64,000 nt of DNA from Eriocheir sinensis (GCF_024679095.1 NC_066522.1:7607114-7671113); one strand, 5' to 3'; positions 1-10,030 are shown, counted from the first letter of the stretch. Made by a program: numbers and translations. The notes: generated by a model not told the origin, from the letters alone.

Positions 1-104
1 GTAGCCTATTATTAAAAAAATTGCAGTAATACTGAAAAAAATCCTGTAATGAACACCACTGAGTGCTGGGGATTGAACCCAGGCCTTCTGAGTAGAAGTC
101 TGGG

Positions 105-448
105 TAGGCGGTGGCTGAGTGGTTAGCGTGCGGGCCTCGCATTCAGCGTGCCATGGACAACGTCGGTTCGAATCCCCACGCTACCACCTGGGATTTTTCA
201 GTCTCTGCCGAGTGGCCTAAGACTACCCACATGCTGTCCAGAAGACCACCCATCAACCTGGACTCTTAGAAGAAACCGTCCAAGTGAATCAAGAATGAGT
301 TCTGGGGGGGGCAGCATAAGCCAAGCATAACTAGTGCCACTATAAAAAAAATTGCCTGCGCCATGACGGGCTTGGGCCGACCACCTGGCCCCTGAAGAAA
401 GCCTACCGGCGCTACAGGCAGAGATGTGAAAAAAAAAAAGAAGAAAAA
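105..448 (+). mobile_element. tRNA-derived SINE (family A)
   Basis: The head (about 106-186) resembles a tRNA, with an A-box-like TGGCTGAGTGG and a B-box GGTTCGAATCC ending in a CCACC-like acceptor. The body (190-410) matches, with divergence, the reverse complement of 54489-54745. Shared parts include the ACCCACATGCTGTCC block and the GAAGACCACCCATCAACC block. It ends in an A-rich tail (427-448). It interrupts repeat X. Because of the tail and the dispersed second copy it is a SINE and not a functional tRNA gene. Confidence 0.75.
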
Positions 449-1857
449 AACATGCCACCGACGAGCTAAAAGGTCACCACGCCAGAGGCCGCTTCTGTGG
501 CCCATACCCAACGCCCCAGCCTCGCACTGTGGACATGGTGACGACCCTGCTCACACTTGTGACTGGTCGGAAATGCTTTTAACCCTCACAGCGTCGGCGT
601 TGTACAGTACCCTCGCGAGTTTCGCGCTTACTTTGTTCCCGAGACATAGCGCGAAACTCGCGGATCGCGAAACTCGAACATTAAAAACAATGTAAAACAG
701 CTTATACGTTCCGACCCGCGAGTGAAATCGACTTTTTTTTTCCATATTACTCCTTTATCTCGAAATACATACGTTAAAATTGATGTTTTTCTTGCAGTTA
801 ATGGGCAAAGTGTTCTTGCAAAGACAAAGAATAATGGGGAGAGATACACTTTATTGAAAAAATGAAACGAAAAGAAATGACAATAAACATTCCCTGCCCT
901 CTTGTCGCCAGTCACTCGATCACTCCTGGTCGGCTAGTACGAAGCCTTCAAAGTCGTCACCCAAATTCTCTGGGGCTACTTCATTGTCCACAAGCAGATC
1001 ATTATCCTCTCCATCATCATGTTCAGCAACAACAGCAGGTGGCATATCTTCTCGCTTGTCACGGTTACGTAAGTAGCGTGTGATCAAGGCTTGTTGAAGG
1101 TTGTTGACTCGGGTTTCGTACATCAGTTTGTATTCATTTAATCCCTTTTGAATTGTGTGGATGCATGTCTCACGTCTGTCCAATTTGAATCAAATTTGGA
1201 AATGGCCTCCTTCAATTGTTCTGTTATTGCAAATATTTCTGTTAACTGCTGAACTGTTGGCTCATCTTTCTTCTCTTTTTCTTCCTCCTCCTCATCATCA
1301 GCCTCCTCATCATGAATCATGTCTTCTGCACCACGTTCAGCGACTCCTCCATCAATGAGAACTTCCATATCAGCAACACTGACATTCTCATACCCGTGAT
1401 GGGTAACGTTTTAGCCACCTGAAGCAACGTGTCCATAGCGGCCGCCACGCTGCCTGTCACCGCCGCTCATTTCTGTCTTCACCCACGGAGAACCTTCCTC
1501 CATCCATGCTTCACCGTTGCAATATTGACAAAGTGCCAGCATTCTACCATTAAGTCCACTGCTTTCTTGATATTAAAATTACAAAGAAAGTCTGTGCAGT
1601 CATAATCTGCTTGGGTCTGCCTGGCGGCGCTGCTTGGAATGTTGTATCAGGTGTGTGCTGCACTGTCTGTGAGTGGTGTGGGGCCCCAACCTCTGCAGTG
1701 GTCAGTGGCATGGCTGACTGAAATACATGAAAAATAAACTCTGATGGGTCAACCTAAACAACAAGAAGTGTTAAAAAAAAAAAAAACGTACGATGTCATA
1801 GGTTGTAATGAAGGGGGCATGAGTAGCGTTGCCAGACGTACGCACAAACATACATAC

Positions 1858-1932
1858 CTCTGCTTGTGGATGAACACCTGTCTGGCCGTATGGCTCATCA
1901 CTCACGTGCACATCATCCACCTGCAGCTGTCT
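1858..1932 (-). other. Tigger cassette exon, copy 1 (75 nt)
   Basis: On the minus strand an acceptor (TTTTACAG) precedes 75 nt that read RQLQVDDVHVSDEPYGQTG and end QAE, followed by a good donor GTATGT. It is in phase 0 at both ends. It is the most diverged of three related cassettes (the others are at 2214-2273 and 2433-2498). Confidence 0.55.
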
Positions 1933-2046
1933 CTGTAAAATTGTGATATCAATAATGTCAATGATAATGTTTATAATGATAATTATGATCATTGTGTTAG
2001 CCATCACAAGGAAACGTTTCAAGGACGCTGCATGTGTAGCCTGCGC

Positions 2047-2047
2047 G

Positions 2048-2118
<71 letters not shown>
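2047..2118 (+). repeat. (TC)n-(TG)n microsatellite
   Basis: CT dinucleotides run directly into GT dinucleotides. Similar tracts lie at 2338-2383, 2567-2614, 2655-2677 and 2714-2761. All are inside the Tigger element and grew after its insertion. Confidence 0.95.
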
Positions 2119-2119
<1 letters not shown>

Positions 2120-2213
2120 CAGAGCAACGTTAAGTTGTAGGCTACATGTGCAATTCTCTCTCTGAGCAATTAAAGCACCCAAGAGTCCAAATCATATCAT
2201 TCATTGTACAAAC

Positions 2214-2273
2214 CTCTGCTGAAGGGTCGCCTGTCTGCTTGTCTGGCTCGTCAATCTCCTCCTCCACTTGCAG
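2214..2273 (-). other. Tigger cassette exon, copy 2 (60 nt)
   Basis: On the minus strand an acceptor (CTCTACAG) precedes 60 nt encoding LQVEEEIDEPDKQTGDPSAE, then a weaker donor GTTTGT. The flanking intron sequence is shared with copy 3, so a unit of about 220 bp was duplicated in tandem. The frame is open and a multiple of three. Confidence 0.55.
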
Positions 2274-2334
2274 CTGTAGAGTAAAAACAATAATGATGTT
2301 GATAATATAATTTGTCAGGTTTGTAATAAACACG

Positions 2335-2386
<52 letters not shown>

Positions 2387-2432
2387 CAAATTAAAGCACC
2401 CAGGAGTCCAAATCATCATTCATCGTACAAAC

Positions 2433-2498
2433 CTCTGCTGAAGGGTCGCCTGTCTGCTGGTCTGGCTCGTCAATCTCCTCCTCCACTTGCAGAAGGAT
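2433..2498 (-). other. Tigger cassette exon, copy 3 (66 nt)
   Basis: This is the same cassette as copy 2 but two codons longer at its start (ILLQVEEEIDEPDQQTG and onward). It sits between CTCTACAG and GTTTGT on the minus strand. The nearest upstream coding block ends EALDTDD at 2785 and abuts a strong donor GTAAGT in the same phase. Confidence 0.55.
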
Positions 2499-2710
2499 CT
2501 GTAGAGTAAAAACAATAATGATGTTGATAATAATATTTGTCAGGTTTGTAATAAACACTTGAATCCTCTCTCTCTCTCTCTCTCTCTGTGTGTATGTGTG
2601 TGTGTGTGTGTGTGTTCAGAGCAACGTCTGTTGTAGCCTCCATGTGCAATTCTCTCTGTGTGTGTGTGTGTGTGTGTTCAGAGCAATGTCAAGTTGTAGG
2701 CTACATGTGC

Positions 2711-2765
<55 letters not shown>

Positions 2766-4599
2766 GTGTGCAGGTTCTACTTACATCATCAGTGTCCAGT
2801 GCTTCTTCAAGCTTCTTCCAAGTTCTCCTGTAGAATTCTAGCTTGACATTGGCGATTATTTCTTGATCCAAGGGCTGTATTATGGAGGTTGTGTTAGGGG
2901 GAAGGAACACGACCTCGCAGTTAGGATGACCTCTCAGAAACGTTGGATGCCGGGTGCGTTGTCCAGCAGAAGCATGAGCTTGAAGGCTAGATTGTTCCTC
3001 TCGCAGTATTCCTTTCCTTGGTATGAAGTGGTTATCGAACCAATCTAAGAAGGTAACAGTTGTCATGTACCTTTCTTGTTGGAGACCCAGTGCACATTTA
3101 GATTTTTCATGTCCTTGTGACGATAAGGTCGAGGGCGAGCAGCGGTGTAGAGAACAAGTGGCTTCAGTTTACAGTCACCAGTTGCATTGACCGTAAAGAG
3201 AACACTGAAACGCTGTTTACTTTCCTTGTGCCCTCTAGGCTTCTTTTGTTTGGCGATTATGGTTGATCTTGGCTGCTGTTTCCAGTGAAAACCAGTTTCA
3301 TCTGCATTGAATATTTGACGAAGATCGTAACCGTCGATCAGCTGTTTCAAGACATCAGTGAAGCTTTCCACCTCATGTGTAGGTCGTCTGCTGCTTCACC
3401 CAGACATCGTGCCCTTTTGAGCGAGTGTCTTTTCTTAAACCTTGAGAACCAACCACTGCTAGCAGAAAGGTGGAGGATTATCAATGGTTAACTTACGTGC
3501 TACTGCCGCATATATTTCTCTTGCCTTCTCTCTTGCCTTAGCAGAAGATATGCAGACATTTCGATCATTTTGTCTTCAATATATTTCTTCAGATAGTGTT
3601 CTGTTGTCACCATCAACTTGCTTGTAGGATGCGTGATGTGAGCAACTTCAATCACAGAGCTCCCGGGCATCTTTCAGGAAGCGTTGTATTTCAATACGTT
3701 TTGCTCTTATTCCTCTTACAGTAGATTCACTAATGTTGAAAAAGTTCCCAACGGCAACAGGTCCCATTCCAGTATCAAGCTTTTTCAACACTTCCCCCTT
3801 TTCTTTCATGCTTAACAGTCTCTTCTTTTTACCTTGCCTCTCTGGCCTGCTTCCTTTTACCGAAATTGGTTTCTTTGAGCCACATGCTGCAGTGCCTCCT
3901 CTGTCCTCAGACATCACAGCAAACTCGCGGAGAAATATCAAGAGGCTAGTGGAAGAGGGCAAGGACACGTATGCACGTAGTCAACACCGCCAGCCAACTG
4001 AGGGAGTCGAGGCATCATGCGTGACGCCACACGTAAACGCGTTTGATACTTGTCGAAACAGCGCGAAACTCGGGAAAATAATGCGCTAAACTCGAGATGG
4101 TAAGAATTTAGGACTGAGCGCGAAACTCGCGGATCGCTAAACTCGAACACCGCGAAACTCGCGAGGGTACTGTACATGTACGACACAGGCTGAGTCACCT
4201 TCCCAGCGTCGGCGTCGTACATATACGACGCGACAATTTACGACACACACCGTGACTCAGATGTCATTTTTGACGCTGGGGGGGGTCACGGGTGGGAAAT
4301 GTTCCGACGCCATGGGGGTTAATCAACCCCTGTGGCACATACAGTGTATTGTGTATAGTGTTGTTGATCGAACCCAGGCCTTCTGAGTAGAAGTCTGGGC
4401 AGCATATTGACTGCACCACTGATGAGCTAAAAGGTCACCACCCCAGAGGCTACTACTGCGGCCTTACCTGACACCCCAGCCCTGCACTGTGGACATAAAG
4501 GTGAAGGCGACCCCTCTCACACTCGTGACCACCGTTGCCAGGTTGTCGTACGCAGCCTCGTATGTTTACCGATTTCCAACCCCAAAACTGTCTTCTTCA

Positions 4600-7202
4600 T
4601 CATCATCATCATCATTTCATCGACGCCTGCTCCTAGGAGGTCCCACCAGGGGATGGCCACAGCAGAAGAGTTTCCATCTTTCTCTATCCAAACACTCCCT
4701 CCTTGCCTGCTCAAAGTTTCTCAAGGATCTTTCCCCCCTCTCCCTAACATACTCCTGCACCCTATCTCTCCATTTCACTGGAGGTTGTCCTCTAACATTC
4801 CCTCCCTCTATCTCACTCACATACACCCTTCTGGTCATCTCACTCTCCTCCATTCGCTCCATGTGGCCAAACCACTTTAAAGTCTGTCGCTTTACTTCTT
4901 CCACCACTCCACACTTCCCTTCACCCATGTGACACATTCCAAAACACTCATGCACACTTTCATTACTCATTCCATCCATTCTACTCACACCACATGCACT
5001 CCTCAAATAACTCATTTCCACTGCCTGCACTCTAGACCTCTGACTTTCATTCCAGGTCCATGTTTCTCTTGCATATGTGAGGGTTGGTACTATTATTGTA
5101 TTTCTCAAATCCCTCTTTACCTCCATGCTCACACTTCTGCCATTCATGATTCGTCCCAAAGACCCTACCACCCTTCTTCCTTGCAATGCCCTTTCTCTTG
5201 TCTCTCCGTACCACCATGCTTACACATAACTGATCCAAGGTACTTACGGCCTTAGTATTAATCTCCCCCATTCCCGTTCCCATCCCATCCCTTTTCCTTG
5301 GCTGTGACCCGCAGTTTTAAGCGTCCCTGGGGGGTTGGGGTTGATTAACACTATCTGGAGAGAGAGCGGAAGGGGTCGAAAAAGTGTTGACTACGCAGGG
5401 TGCGAGGCAGGACATCTTTAGGTTCCCCTTCGTATATTTCATGAATAAATAGTGTTCTATTTGTTATAGAAGAAAATATATTGAAAAGTATCAGAATATT
5501 TCTATGACTGATATAGTATCGCAAACTTTGCTGAAGTTAATATATTTCTTTTAGTTCGTAAAGACTCTTGTGTTTCCATTTGATTGTAAACATACAGTTA
5601 TTCTGAAGATTTCTTTATAATTGCCCCCAAAATGGCAAAAGACAGCAGATAAATGACTAAATATGGCATTATTATAGTAATACTTAACATATACCATAAA
5701 AAAGGGCATTTCTTGGTGACCACCTTGATTTAAGACAAAAATGCCACCAATGACACGACCTGGCAACCCCTATGTGGCTGCCCCATGGCTGGCCAGGTGT
5801 GTGTGACCAGTCATGGATACCAACCTGTCTCATAAATTAACTTACCTGCGTTACCTGTTATTTACATGTTGATCAACAACGCTATTGTTTTCTTTTATGA
5901 TATATAATGTATATGAATACAATGGTGTGTGAAAAATGCATTATTTATCTCGTTTTCTGTAATTATTTGTTTGAAAGTGCTGCCAACATTATTATGACTT
6001 GTGGGTTGGTCTTGTCTGGCCCGCTGGGGACGGGGAGGGGATGGGGCGGTTTACTCATACCCCAGACCCGCGTATGGGGATGGGGACGGAAAGGGAATGG
6101 GGAAGATTAATACTACGGCCGTTAAACCCATTGACCTCCTCCATTTCTTCACCATTCAAAATTATTTTGCATTCTTTTTCACATTCAATTCCCACTCTAT
6201 ATGGGCATACAAAATCTACAACCTCACTTCTACTCTGCTCACAAACCATCACTTTACTTTTGTTGACATTTACTTTCTCCTTTTACAAACACTATCAAAA
6301 ACACTGACCAAATTTTGTAAGTCACTTTCATTTTCTGCAATGAGCACTGTGTCATCAGCAAACAGGATTGAATTCAGCACCCATTTCCAACCCTCAGCGT
6401 ACATTTTTACTCCAACTTCCCCAACTTTGCTCTTCATTTCTCTCATGATACCATCCATATAAATATTGAACCACCATGGTGACATGGCACACCCCTGCGT
6501 TAATCCCACTTTTATCTCAAAATGCTCACTTGTTTCTCCACTAATTTTGACACATGCAGATGCATCCTCATAGAAAGACTTTATTGCACTAAGCAGTTTT
6601 TCTCCCACACCATATATCTTTAAAACGTCCCACAATGCTATCCAATCGACTCCGAAAAAGCCTCCTTGTTCTTCACTGATTTTCTCCTCTGTAAGTCTTT
6701 GTACCCTCTCTATTATGACTTTTCCATATACCTCTCTGGGTATACTCAGGAGACTTATACCTCTATAGCTCCCACATTCCCCTCTCCTGCCCTTCCCCTT
6801 GTAAACTGCAACAATGATGGCTTTTTAAAAGTTCCCTTTTCTCTTTTACTATCCTCCTTATCTCTTTTGTCCACCATGAATTTCCTTTTCTTTTTCTATC
6901 CCTCACCACTTTCATCCCTACCACTTTTTTGTTGTAGTTAACATTACTTCTTTAAATGTTCCAAAAACTTTTTCAATATCTATACTATCTTTAACACTTT
7001 CCCATTTTTCACTTAAAAACTTCTGCCATTTCACGTTTATACTCGGGTTTTATTTCTTTTCCTGTAACTTTTCTGTCTTCAGTATTTCCTTTTTTACTTC
7101 ACATTTCTTTTCAAACACCCACTTTTTCTTCAACTTTAATTTTGCCAGCACTGCAAGATGGTCAGAGCCATCGAACATTCCTCTTACTACCTTCTTAAAT
7201 GC
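4600..7202 (-). mobile_element. RTE-like non-LTR retrotransposon, 5'-truncated and broken
   Basis: It is flanked by an 8-bp direct repeat CTTCTTCA (4592-4599 and 7203-7210), read as the target-site duplication. The 3' end on the minus strand is an ATG/TGA simple repeat (4600-4619), typical of RTE-type LINEs that end in short tandem repeats instead of poly(A). Minus-strand coding pieces include a reverse transcriptase block at 6635-6270 (VGLTQGCAMSPWWFNIY and FADDTVL with the catalytic DD). A second piece at 6252-6122 ends in NGEEMEEVNGFN. The C-terminal tail is at 5186-4617 (LKWFGHMERMEESEMTRRV, GQPPVKWRDRVQEYV). A Harbinger-like MITE splits it at 5247-6121. Endonuclease sequence is not visible, so it is truncated and dead. 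Confidence 0.88.
5247..6121. mobile_element. PIF/Harbinger-like MITE inserted in the LINE
   Basis: 875 bp with inverted termini. The left reads CGGCCTTAGTATTAATCT and the reverse complement of the right reads CGGCCGTAGTATTAATCT; the similarity continues into a C-rich stretch. The flanks are TTA at 5244-5246 and 6122-6124, a 3-bp duplication typical of PIF/Harbinger. Joining the flanks across one TTA restores the LINE reading frame as FKYLGSVMCKHGG, a conserved LINE motif, which confirms both boundaries. No transposase is visible inside. Confidence 0.85.
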
Positions 7203-7516
7203 CTTCTTCACCCCAATAACTGGCTTTATGCATAGATATCATTAAAATGGTTAATTATTAGTGTTTTATGGCAATAGGTATATAGGTCAGAAACTGGTAA
7301 ATACGATGCTTTGAGTACGATAATCTGGTAACTGCTCATGACTAATCAGAAATGCTTTTAATCAACCCCTTTGGCACATAAGGTGTATACAGTAAAACCT
7401 CACCATTTGCACCCTTGTCAAGTGCGTGGCATTAATTTACAGCCATCATTCCACCATTTGCGCAGGTGGTCTTGCCATTTGCGCACCTTGCCGCTATGGT
7501 AATGGCATCTCACTGG

Positions 7517-7757
7517 CAGCAAAATGGCATCTGCTGATCTTCTCAGGACGTTAACTAGCTGTTTTGGCAGAAAAATGGCATCCATTCATCTTCTGAGGAC
7601 GTTTACTAGCTGTTTTGGTAGGAAAATGGCATCCGTTGATCTTCTGAGGATGTTTACTAACTGTTCTGGCAGGAAAATGGTCTCTGCTGATCTTCTAAGG
7701 ACGTTTACTAGCTGTTCTGGCAGCAAAATGGCATCCGCTGATCTTGAGGATGATTAC
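7517..7757 (+). repeat. 49-bp minisatellite, left block
   Basis: About five copies of a unit containing GCTGTTCTGGCAGCAAAATG and the core GATCTTCTGAGGACGTTTAC. It was originally one array with the block at 8592-9012 and was split by the element at 7760-8589. The apparent MASADLLR-type peptide repeat is only a by-product of the open frame. Confidence 0.9.
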
Positions 7758-7759
7758 TA

Positions 7760-8422
7760 TAGTCCAGCAAATCTTAAGTGGCAGCTCTGACGTAGACGGC
7801 CCGCTAGACACTGGTGCTATGTCTCCCAACTGACCTCGCACACCGTGCTTCTCACATCCTTCTCTCTGTCTCTCTCCCCCCTTGTCTCTCTCACTTTAAT
7901 ATAAAAACAAATATGGTTTTTAAGATTGATTCTCTATCTGTGAGTGAATACAAAGAAATTTGTACAACACTTGGCAGCGTTGCCACTGCGGCGTTGTCAG
8001 CTCAACTCAACCCAACACACTGCAGTTGCCAGTTGCTCTGCCTGCTTTAATTATTGCATTTTTGCCATTTTTTGGTGTGTGTCTGCCATCTGCCATACAA
8101 TGTCAGCTATATGGCATAATTATGATAAAATATGGAGACTGTACCTATATATGGAATGCCAGGACCGTCAAGCAAATTCTGATGCGAGTCATATGCAGGT
8201 GAATGGTGAGGTTCCGCTGGGGATGGCCAAGGAGTGGGGAAGGAGTGGTCGCTAAGAACAGTAAAATATTACACTTTGACCTTATTTTCACACCACCTAA
8301 GGGGTAAAGAGTCTTGGCGCGTTGTTTTTAAAGAGGTTTATTATTATTATTATGCATTGTCATGCACCATACTCCCCGAATCAAGTACACCCCCACTTTT
8401 CTCGCGCACACACACACACACA

Positions 8423-8491
<69 letters not shown>

Positions 8492-8589
8492 GTGTAGAGA
8501 GGCACAGTGTGCGAGGTCAGTTGGAGACGTGGCATCAGGGTCTAGCGGGCTGTCTACGTCAGAGCTGCCACTTAAGATTTACCGGACTA
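7760..8589. mobile_element. TA-flanked TIR element inside the minisatellite
   Basis: Long inverted termini of about 90 bp begin TAGTCCAGCAAATCTTAAG at the left and, in reverse complement, TAGTCCGGTAAATCTTAAG at the right. TA at 7758-7759 and 8590-8591 flanks it. Removing it restores a normal minisatellite unit (TTTACTAGCTGTTCTGG). A single related end lies in a chitinase intron near 46045-46087. It has no recognisable coding region and contains a (GA)n tract at 8430-8488. Confidence 0.82.
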
Positions 8590-8591
8590 TA

Positions 8592-9012
8592 GCTGTTCTG
8601 GCAGCAAAATGGCGTCCGCTGATCTTGAGGACGTTTACTAGCTGTTCTGGCAGCAAAATGGCGTCTGCTGATCTTGAGGACGTTTACTAGCTGTTCTGGC
8701 AGCAAAATGGCGTCCGCTGATCTTGAGGACGTTTACTAGCTGTTCTGGCAGCAAAATGGCGTCCGCTGATCTTGAGGACGTTTACTAGCTGTTCTGGCAG
8801 CAAAATGGCGACCGCTGATCTTGAGGACGTTTACTAGTGGTTCTGGCTGCAAAATGGCGTCCGCTGATCTTGAGGACGTTTACTAGTGGTTCTGGCTGCA
8901 AAATGGCGTCCGCTGATCTTGAGGACGTTTACTAGTGGTTCTGGCTGCAAAATGGCGTCCGCTGATCTTGAGGACGTTTACTAGTGGTTCTGGCAGCAAA
9001 ATGGCGTCCGCT
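8592..9012 (+). repeat. 49-bp minisatellite, right block
   Basis: Almost nine near-identical 49-bp units (GGCAGCAAAATGGCGTCCGC and so on). The last units differ by the change from GCTGTTCTGGCAG to GGTTCTGGCTG, showing local homogenisation. Confidence 0.93.
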
Positions 9013-9468
9013 GGCGAGCTACAGCTGTCTACCACCCGCGCACAGTGAAGAACACTGCCAACGTACACAACATGTCGTTTCCAGCCATAACCCGTTCGCC
9101 TCGCCTCGTCTCGTGGTGACTGTGAGTATTCGATGTTTTCTGCCTCACCTTTGCACTACCATCATGCTGTAAGCAACGTCATCGAAGCCTAAACCCCGGA
9201 AGAACCCGATGATGACCATAGCACAGGTGGAAGCGATTAAGAAGGTGGACAGTGGAATAAAAAAGCGTGAGATTGGTGGTGAGTATGAAGGTTATTAAGT
9301 TCGCCATTTGCGCACCTTCAGACCGCCCATATGGTGAGGTTTGACTGTATATGCATTAGTAAAAGGAGGTGCTTCTGCCATTTCTCTCCCCCATTCTCAT
9401 CCCTATGACAAATTTCCAAGGAACAGATGTCTGATCATTGTAAATTTGACTTTTATTTTTACTTTCAG

Positions 9469-9686
9469 GTGATGATCTTTATCCTGAAGAACCAGATTAC
9501 AATGGAGAAGGAGAACCCATCGTGACTCCTGAGACAATGGAGGAACTAAGAAGACAAGTAAAGAATTTACACAGAATGGAAATGAAACCCGGGAATGATG
9601 TAAATATAATCATAAATATTAGTCCAAGATATTGCCATGTCGCACCAAATGTCAATTCCATGAAACTTTTGAAAAACAAACTATGA
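9469..9686 (+). CDS. Last coding exon of an unidentified plus-strand gene
   Basis: A strong acceptor (TTTTATTTTTACTTTCAG) is followed by 218 nt open in one frame to TGA at 9684-9686. It is entered in phase 1, so the first two bases finish a codon. It encodes 71 residues. The exon starts DDLYPEEPDYNGEGEPIV, then has a charged, probably helical stretch (PETMEELRRQVKNLHRM), then IIINISPRYCHVAPN, and ends in KNKL. The composition is coding-like and unlike the surrounding repeats, and a poly(A) signal follows 22 bases after the stop. I do not recognise the family. All upstream exons must lie left of the window or have escaped notice, because 1-9468 is almost wholly transposon. An alternative is an exon captured by, or belonging to, a transposon, but none of the neighbouring elements encodes anything like it. 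Confidence 0.6.
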
Positions 9687-9708
9687 ATAGAGATTGTTTG
9701 GGTTAGTG

Positions 9709-9714
9709 AATAAA
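9709..9714 (+). terminator. Poly(A) signal AATAAA
   Basis: A canonical AATAAA lies 22 bases after the TGA of the exon at 9469-9686, in a unique AT-rich stretch before the microsatellite begins at 9757. It supports that exon being terminal. Confidence 0.6.
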
Positions 9715-9753
9715 CAACTGTCCATAACTTTATAAAATTGCCTTTGATTACTG

Positions 9754-9756
<3 letters not shown>

Positions 9757-9794
<38 letters not shown>

Positions 9795-9822
9795 ATATAT
9801 AGATATATATAGATATAAATAT

Positions 9823-9893
<71 letters not shown>

Positions 9894-9909
9894 CACACAC
9901 ACACACACA
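9757..9909 (+). repeat. (TATC)n-(TA)n-(CA)n compound microsatellite
   Basis: TATC repeats (9757-9793) pass into TA repeats (to about 9883) and then CA repeats (to 9909). Confidence 0.97.
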
Positions 9910-10030
9910 GGTAACTAGATTTACGCGAGTTTGGTTTACGCATTTTTTAAATAACGCTGGGTCCAAAATCCAATTAAATGTTTAATTTACACGTTTTTTT
10001 CACTTATACGCGATATTTTATGGAGTGTCC
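9908..10030 (+). mobile_element. Tigger-like terminal fragment
   Basis: The CA repeat ends in CAGGTAACTAGATTTACGCG followed by a series of TTTACGC and TATACGC motifs, typical of a Tigger/mariner-type end. No matching right end was found, so it is reported only as a fragment. Confidence 0.4.

Larger units (their letters stand above)
920..3968 (-). pseudogene. Tigger-type transposase, frameshifted, with intron-like gaps
   Basis: The order on the minus strand matches a pogo/Tigger transposase. First comes a basic helix-turn-helix region (3968-3650, with LSMKEKGEVLKKLDTG and ISESTVRGIRAK). Next is a CENP-B-like segment (about 3470-3430, GWFSRFKKRHSLKR in another frame). Then come the first catalytic Asp in IFNADETGFHWK (about 3320-3280), the second in LLLDNAPG (about 2970), and the last in NTTSIIQPLDQ (about 2880). 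Further down is a conserved C-terminal block (about 1600-1490, NIKKAVDLMVECW), then an acidic tail (1380-1270) and a C-terminal piece at 1183-920. Frameshifts separate most blocks and stops occur between 3640 and 3400, so no full protein can be made. Good donor and acceptor motifs lie between the catalytic core and the C-terminal block, so the ancestral gene probably had introns there. Identification rests on motif recognition, not a database search. Confidence 0.85.
605..4172 (-). mobile_element. Tigger/pogo-like DNA transposon, complete but decayed
   Basis: A 3568-bp element with perfect inverted termini: bases 605-626 are repeated in reverse complement at 4151-4172, starting CAGTACCCTCGCGAG. 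It is flanked by TA duplications (603-604 and 4173-4174), as expected for the Tc1/mariner superfamily. Both ends carry several copies of GCGAAACTCG, probably transposase-binding subterminal repeats. The interior encodes, on the minus strand, a broken pogo/Tigger-type transposase with CENP-B-like DNA-binding region and DDE motifs. CT/GT microsatellites have grown inside. Confidence 0.88.
583..4318. mobile_element. piggyBac-like MITE, TTAA-flanked, split by a Tigger element
   Basis: The outer ends are flanked by TTAA at 579-582 and 4319-4322. The termini read CCCTCACAGCGTCGG at the left and, in reverse complement at the right, CCCCCATGGCGTCGG, giving an imperfect inverted repeat. Without the Tigger insertion (605-4172) only about 170 bp remain, so this is a non-autonomous element. 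A TTAA target and CCC-starting ends are the hallmark of piggyBac. The intact target site is visible at 7352-7372, where the flanking sequence runs on without interruption. Confidence 0.65.
57..4360. repeat. Dispersed repeat X, copy 1 (interrupted)
   Basis: An unclassified repeat recognised by comparison with two other places in the window. Pieces at 57-104 and 449-582, then 4319-4360, match copy 2 (4363-4590 and 7211-7387) in the same order. Shared landmarks are the ACCCAGGCCTTCTGAGTAGA block, the GAGCTAAAAGGTCACCAC block and the AAATGCTTTTAATCAACCCC block. The gaps are filled by a SINE and by a piggyBac-like MITE carrying a Tigger element. I see no coding capacity in X itself and cannot assign its class. 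The outer boundaries are approximate. Confidence 0.55.
4363..7387. repeat. Dispersed repeat X, copy 2 (interrupted by a LINE)
   Basis: 4363-4590 and 7211-7387 together match copy 1, and partly copy 3 at 51119-51330. In copy 3 the sequence corresponding to the junction is continuous: the CCCCAAAACTG block is followed within about 30 bp by the TTAAAATGGTTAATTA block. Here the same blocks are 2.6 kb apart, separated by the LINE at 4600-7202. Copy 1 and copy 2 lie head to tail. Confidence 0.55.
7390..9347 (+). mobile_element. Tigger-derived non-autonomous element with minisatellite
   Basis: The left end CAGTAAAACCTCACCATTTG and the reverse complement of the right end (CAGTCAAACCTCACCATATG) form inverted termini. 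They are flanked by TA at 7388-7389 and 9348-9349. A short coding remnant near 9208-9280 reads MMTIAQVEAIKKVDSGIKKR, like the helix-turn-helix start of a Tigger transposase. A 533-bp relative lies in opposite orientation at 12889-13421. Most of the interior is a 49-bp minisatellite plus an inserted TIR element. Confidence 0.82.

Noticed and set aside
106..186. tRNA gene at the left edge
   Set aside because: Head of a SINE with a second dispersed copy at 54489-54750.
7524..7790. 88-codon frame with MASADLLR repeats
   Set aside because: Minisatellite translation inside a non-autonomous transposon.
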